Assembly (NCBI GenBank): GCA_003660555.1
Contig: QMUK01000062.1
Coordinates: forward strand, 1 to 7,772
Direction: 5' to 3'
DNA from: Thermococci archaeon
GTDB lineage: Archaea; Hadarchaeota; B88-G9
Length of the DNA: 7,772 nt
Made by a program: the position numbers and the translations under genes. Shown here piece by piece: positions 5,514 to 7,772 of the stretch. The first letter of the stretch is position 1. Each line of letters opens with the position of its first letter. A model generated the notes under the pieces. The model searched no databases. It was not told where the DNA came from and saw only the letters and a list, made by a program, of their open reading frames with translations.

Positions 5514-6152
5514 CTACTCCACCTCAATTATTTTTCCTGCCCCTCCCTCAATGTATTTTTCAGGGTAAAGAGATCTCATCTCTGATTTGTACTGAGTACA
5601 ATGGGTTGGACAAATCAATTCCAATTCCTTCAGGGATTCAGGTCTAGTTCCGTGTAAGCCTCCTATTATACCATAGACTTTACCGAATTGAGAAGCCTCT
5701 TTAAGGATATGTCCCATTCTTGGGTGTGAGCATCCTGCTATTATCAAAATGCCTTTTCTCGTCTCAACGCAGAGGAATTGCTCTATTCCATCAAGTTCAC
5801 CAGTTGAGTAAATTCCTTCGTAAAGTTTTGTGGGTTTTTTCACTTCAATGATTTCCCTTGCATTTTTTGCTTCAGGAAAATAGGAAGGAATCCAGAGTTT
5901 CACCTTGTTATTCAATCGGAGAAAAGATGGTAGACCACCTATGTGGTCCCAATGAGGATGAGAAATGAAGACGTCTTCGATTTTTTCCGGATCGACTTTA
6001 AGTTTTTGCATATTTGAGAGTAAGATCCCTCCATCTGCTCCAGTATCGAAGAGGATTTTTCTCTCTTCAGTTTCCACAAGTGCGGAAAATCCCCAATCGG
6101 CTTTAAGCCCAGCCCTTGAAGTTGTATTATCGTAAATAATGACGACCCTCAT
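5514..6152 (-). CDS. Cytosolic metallo-beta-lactamase-fold hydrolase (COG1237-like)
   Basis: This is a 212-residue metallo-beta-lactamase-fold protein without a signal or membrane segment. Motifs are FDTGAD (35-40), HPHWDH as H65, H67, D69, H70, then GCSHP with H143, GGLH with H167 and THCT with H184. These supply the usual two-metal site. It aligns with the downstream gene product over its whole length (shared blocks LK-x-DWGF, LLSNM-x-KL, TGEL and GKIIEVE/GKTIEIR), so the pair is a tandem duplication. The family includes an enzyme of tetrahydromethanopterin synthesis in methanogens, but many members have other or unknown substrates. The start at 6152 is well supported by AAGGAGGTG (6158-6166). 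It ends with TAG, 1 nt before the next start; the two are probably one operon. Confidence 0.9.
   Translation of the reverse strand: MRVVIIYDNTTSRAGLKADWGFSALVETEERKILFDTGADGGILLSNMQKLKVDPEKIEDVFISHPHWDHIGGLPSFLRLNNKVKLWIPSYFPEAKNAREIIEVKKPTKLYEGIYSTGELDGIEQFLCVETRKGILIIAGCSHPRMGHILKEASQFGKVYGIIGGLHGTRPESLKELELICPTHCTQYKSEMRSLYPEKYIEGGAGKIIEVE
5519..5525 (-). promoter_or_regulatory. Ribosome binding site deciding the start of the anchored hydrolase
   Basis: GAGGTGG on the minus strand lies within the last codons of the upstream hydrolase gene, 6 nt before ATG 5512. It supports the ATG and makes the in-frame TTG at 5527, which is upstream of this site, unlikely. Confidence 0.65.
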
Positions 6153-6182
6153 CTTAACACCTCCTTATGCAGTTTTCATCCG

Positions 6183-6207
6183 AAAAACTCATTGGGAAGC
6201 ACCCAAT
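6183..6207 (-). terminator. Terminator-like hairpin plus T tract before the hydrolase operon
   Basis: On the minus strand ATTGGG (6207-6202) and CCCAAT (6196-6191) form a perfect 6-bp stem with a 5-nt loop. It is followed 3 nt later by TTTTT (6187-6183). It lies between the decayed lectin-like gene and the hydrolase start at 6152, so it could end upstream transcription or act in the hydrolase leader. Archaeal termination relies mainly on T tracts, so the hairpin may be incidental. Confidence 0.4.
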
Positions 6208-7096
6208 CTAGTGTAGTTCACCTCCATCACCTGATAACGGATATGAGTTCCCAATCTCCCCTGCAGTATAATATCATCCACTCCTACATAACTTTCCTTC
6301 CCCACGATAGTTTCTCATTGGTGAAACTGTAAGCTTTAATTTCATCAGCTTGGACTTTCTGTGTCTCGGAAGAGTACATTTAATAATTAGAAGATCAAAT
6401 AGATTAGATTTGTCACATAAAGCTGCTCTCAGCAATTCACCCAATACTTCCCTTGGAGGATCAACGAACATTCCTTCCCCTCTTTACCTTCTTTTTCTCC
6501 AGCGCCAAACAATTAGCATAATTTTACCATTCAAATTTCCTTCGCCACAATAGCGTCCATTTTTATACCAAATTCCACCAAATTTCTTACAATCAATGTA
6601 TAGCTTAAAGATCATTTCATCTCTCCAAATTTGCTGAAATCCGCAGCCAATTCCGCTTTATACTATTTATTGAAATCAATGGTGAATTCGTCATCTAAAG
6701 ATTTGTAACTTATTTGCCCCAGTTGCCCCTAGCTTGTTCCATACATGAGTTTCTCGCCGTTGAAACTCACTATAATATACCATTTACCACTTTCACGATC
6801 GTAGAGATCAACATCTAACCATACACCTGCATCAGTTTCCCCAAATTGTCCTTCGGGAAGGCAAAATAAGCAGAAATTTCTTTAGAGGATGTTCCAGTGG
6901 ATAAAATCTGGGCGACCAAAACACCCCTCACACTCTTGCCGAGCTGAGGGACCGTCCATAGTCTTGCGCTCCCACTCCCCGAGAGGAGAAGTTCTGTAGT
7001 GGTCTTAGGTTTTTCCAAATGCCATTCATACCCGGGGTGCGCATTTCGGTCTGCCAACTCTCTGGAAATCAAATATTTTTTCGTACTCAAAACCAC
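6189..7096 (-). pseudogene. Decayed relative of the adjacent lectin-like gene
   Basis: An open frame from GTG 7096 reads to about 6863 with SGSGSARLWT and KEISAYF, then loses sense. Removing one missing base near 6855-6884 continues it as LPEGQFGETDAGVWLD and KWYIIVSFNGEKLMYG, then on to DEFTIDFNK. That second frame is cut by TAG (6731-6729), TAG (6665-6663) and TGA (6614-6612). Alignable pairs with the neighbour are VAQILSTGTSSKEISAYF with VAHYVRRQSSVKEGVYEVGAWF, and FTIDFNK-stop-YKAEL with VEFEYNKWFEVWV, where the stop replaces Trp. Weaker remnants are IKAYSF near 6340 (cf. HKAFNF) and YVGVDDIIL near 6290-6265 (cf. EVYLDNFYA), the latter running to TGA 6191-6189. The part before 6612 is well supported; the part after it is less certain and about 60 codons longer than the neighbour would predict. 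The GTG start may not be the original one. Confidence 0.65.
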
Positions 7097-7111
7097 CTTC
7101 TTTAAAAGAAA

Positions 7112-7772
7112 TCACTCTCGAGACTCGATTCTCCTTGCATAGAAATTGTCAAGATATACTTCCTGTTCTCCTCTATTATCGAAGCTAACTAACCCAGCAT
7201 AGAAATTAAAGGCTTTATGTCCTTTGTAGTGGGGATTGTAATATCCAACCCATACATCTCCTTCGAAAGTTTTTTCCTCAGATGAAGATTTATATCCAAT
7301 CGAAAATCTTTCTTTGCTTCCTGTGATATCAAAGGTCACCCAAACTTCGAACCATTTATTGTATTCAAATTCAACCTGACCTACTTTTGTCCAACCTTTC
7401 GGGTTTGGCACCAGTACAGAGCCGTCCCTTGCATCTATTGCTGCATAGGCGAAATACTGGATAATCCACGACGGATGGTATTCCATACCTACGATGACTA
7501 ATGGGTCTCTGTCTTCAGGGACATAGAACCAAGCCCCAACTTCATATACACCCTCTTTCACACTGGATTGTCTCCGAACGTAATGGGCAACGGCAACGAT
7601 TAGTTCCCTATAGCCTGGAGGAATCTCATATGAGACTATTTTTACACTTTTTTCCCCTTCATAAGCTATTTCAGAGGCTATACTTGCATCTCCCATATCT
7701 GGGGCGAGTTCGTATTTTCTTACCTCATTCGTCATTCCTACCTCTAACCAGTTTTCCTTTTCGATCCAACAA
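7112..7772 (-). CDS. Beta-rich lectin/carbohydrate-binding-like protein, 5' end outside the window
   Basis: The frame is open from the window edge to TGA 7114-7112. It gives about 219 residues, or 207 if ATG 7735 is the start. That ATG has GAGGT (7744-7740) upstream, but the residues before it (WIEKENWLEVG) read as a natural part of the domain, so I treat the gene as truncated by the window. The sequence alternates beta strands rich in Tyr, Trp and Phe: YEGEKSVKIV, YEVGAWFYVPE, KWFEVWVTFDI and a closing EVYLDNFYARR. This is the general pattern of LamG/concanavalin A-like or carbohydrate-binding jelly-roll domains, in which a group such as EGEKSVKI follows the first strand and V-Y-L-D-N closes the sheet. 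No catalytic motif is visible. The true protein may be larger and extracellular. Family placement is by pattern only. Confidence 0.7.
   Translation of the reverse strand, partial: CWIEKENWLEVGMTNEVRKYELAPDMGDASIASEIAYEGEKSVKIVSYEIPPGYRELIVAVAHYVRRQSSVKEGVYEVGAWFYVPEDRDPLVIVGMEYHPSWIIQYFAYAAIDARDGSVLVPNPKGWTKVGQVEFEYNKWFEVWVTFDITGSKERFSIGYKSSSEEKTFEGDVWVGYYNPHYKGHKAFNFYAGLVSFDNRGEQEVYLDNFYARRIESRE

Noticed and set aside
5514-5516. TAG of the cytosolic hydrolase as a possible amber read-through codon
   Set aside because: The protein already ends at the family's normal C-terminus (GKIIEVE), and read-through would add a long low-complexity Asn/Arg-rich tail in a frame that clashes with the next gene.
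5513-5527. TTG start for the anchored hydrolase
   Set aside because: The likely ribosome binding site GAGGTGG lies downstream of this TTG and just upstream of the ATG at 5512.
6274-6553. Small open frames on both strands (6274-6471 minus, 6350-6553 plus) in the decayed region
   Set aside because: Neither has a good ribosome binding site or similarity to anything recognised; remnants of the lectin-like gene appear in other frames of the same stretch.
1-7772. tRNA, rRNA, CRISPR arrays, complete insertion sequences
   Set aside because: I saw no T-loop-like GGTTCGA signature in a cloverleaf context, no regularly spaced repeats, no recognisable transposase motif and no terminal inverted repeats.

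Overview
The window looks archaeal, probably from a euryarchaeote. The signs are a separate G-domain and membrane-domain FeoB pair, strong GGAGGTG-type ribosome binding sites, an archaeal-looking TATA element upstream of a DtxR/MntR-type repressor, and two COG1237-type metallo-beta-lactamase proteins. No rRNA, tRNA or CRISPR is present, so the lineage cannot be fixed from this sequence.

Left part (1-2896, + strand): a tightly packed ferrous iron uptake (Feo) operon that begins before the window. In order it holds the tail of one FeoA, a second complete FeoA, a FeoB GTPase domain, the FeoB permease domain, an unrecognised four-helix membrane protein, and a small winged-helix protein with a four-cysteine cluster (FeoC-like). 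Most neighbours overlap by 4 nt or lie within a few nt, so one transcript with translational coupling is likely. The two FeoB pieces lie in the same reading frame, separated only by TAG-AAG.

Middle (2897-4489): about 1.06 kb with no supportable gene but several short perfect inverted repeats. It is followed by a DtxR/MntR-family metalloregulator with its own TATA-like promoter. Its predicted metal ligands are a mosaic of the MntR and DtxR sites, which fits a sensor for iron (or manganese) that could control the neighbouring Feo genes.

Right part (4664-6152, - strand): two tandem, clearly homologous metallo-beta-lactamase-fold hydrolases, one predicted cytosolic and one with an N-terminal membrane anchor. 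The anchor contains a perfect 18-bp tandem duplication. They converge on the DtxR gene.

Far right (6189-7772, - strand): the 3' part of a gene for a beta-rich, lectin/carbohydrate-binding-like protein that runs off the window. Just downstream is a decayed relative of it, broken by a frameshift and several in-frame stops. A terminator-like hairpin separates this debris from the hydrolase genes. The first 2.9 kb is compact, intact and conserved. The remainder, which looks AT-richer by eye, has decay and duplication typical of accessory DNA.
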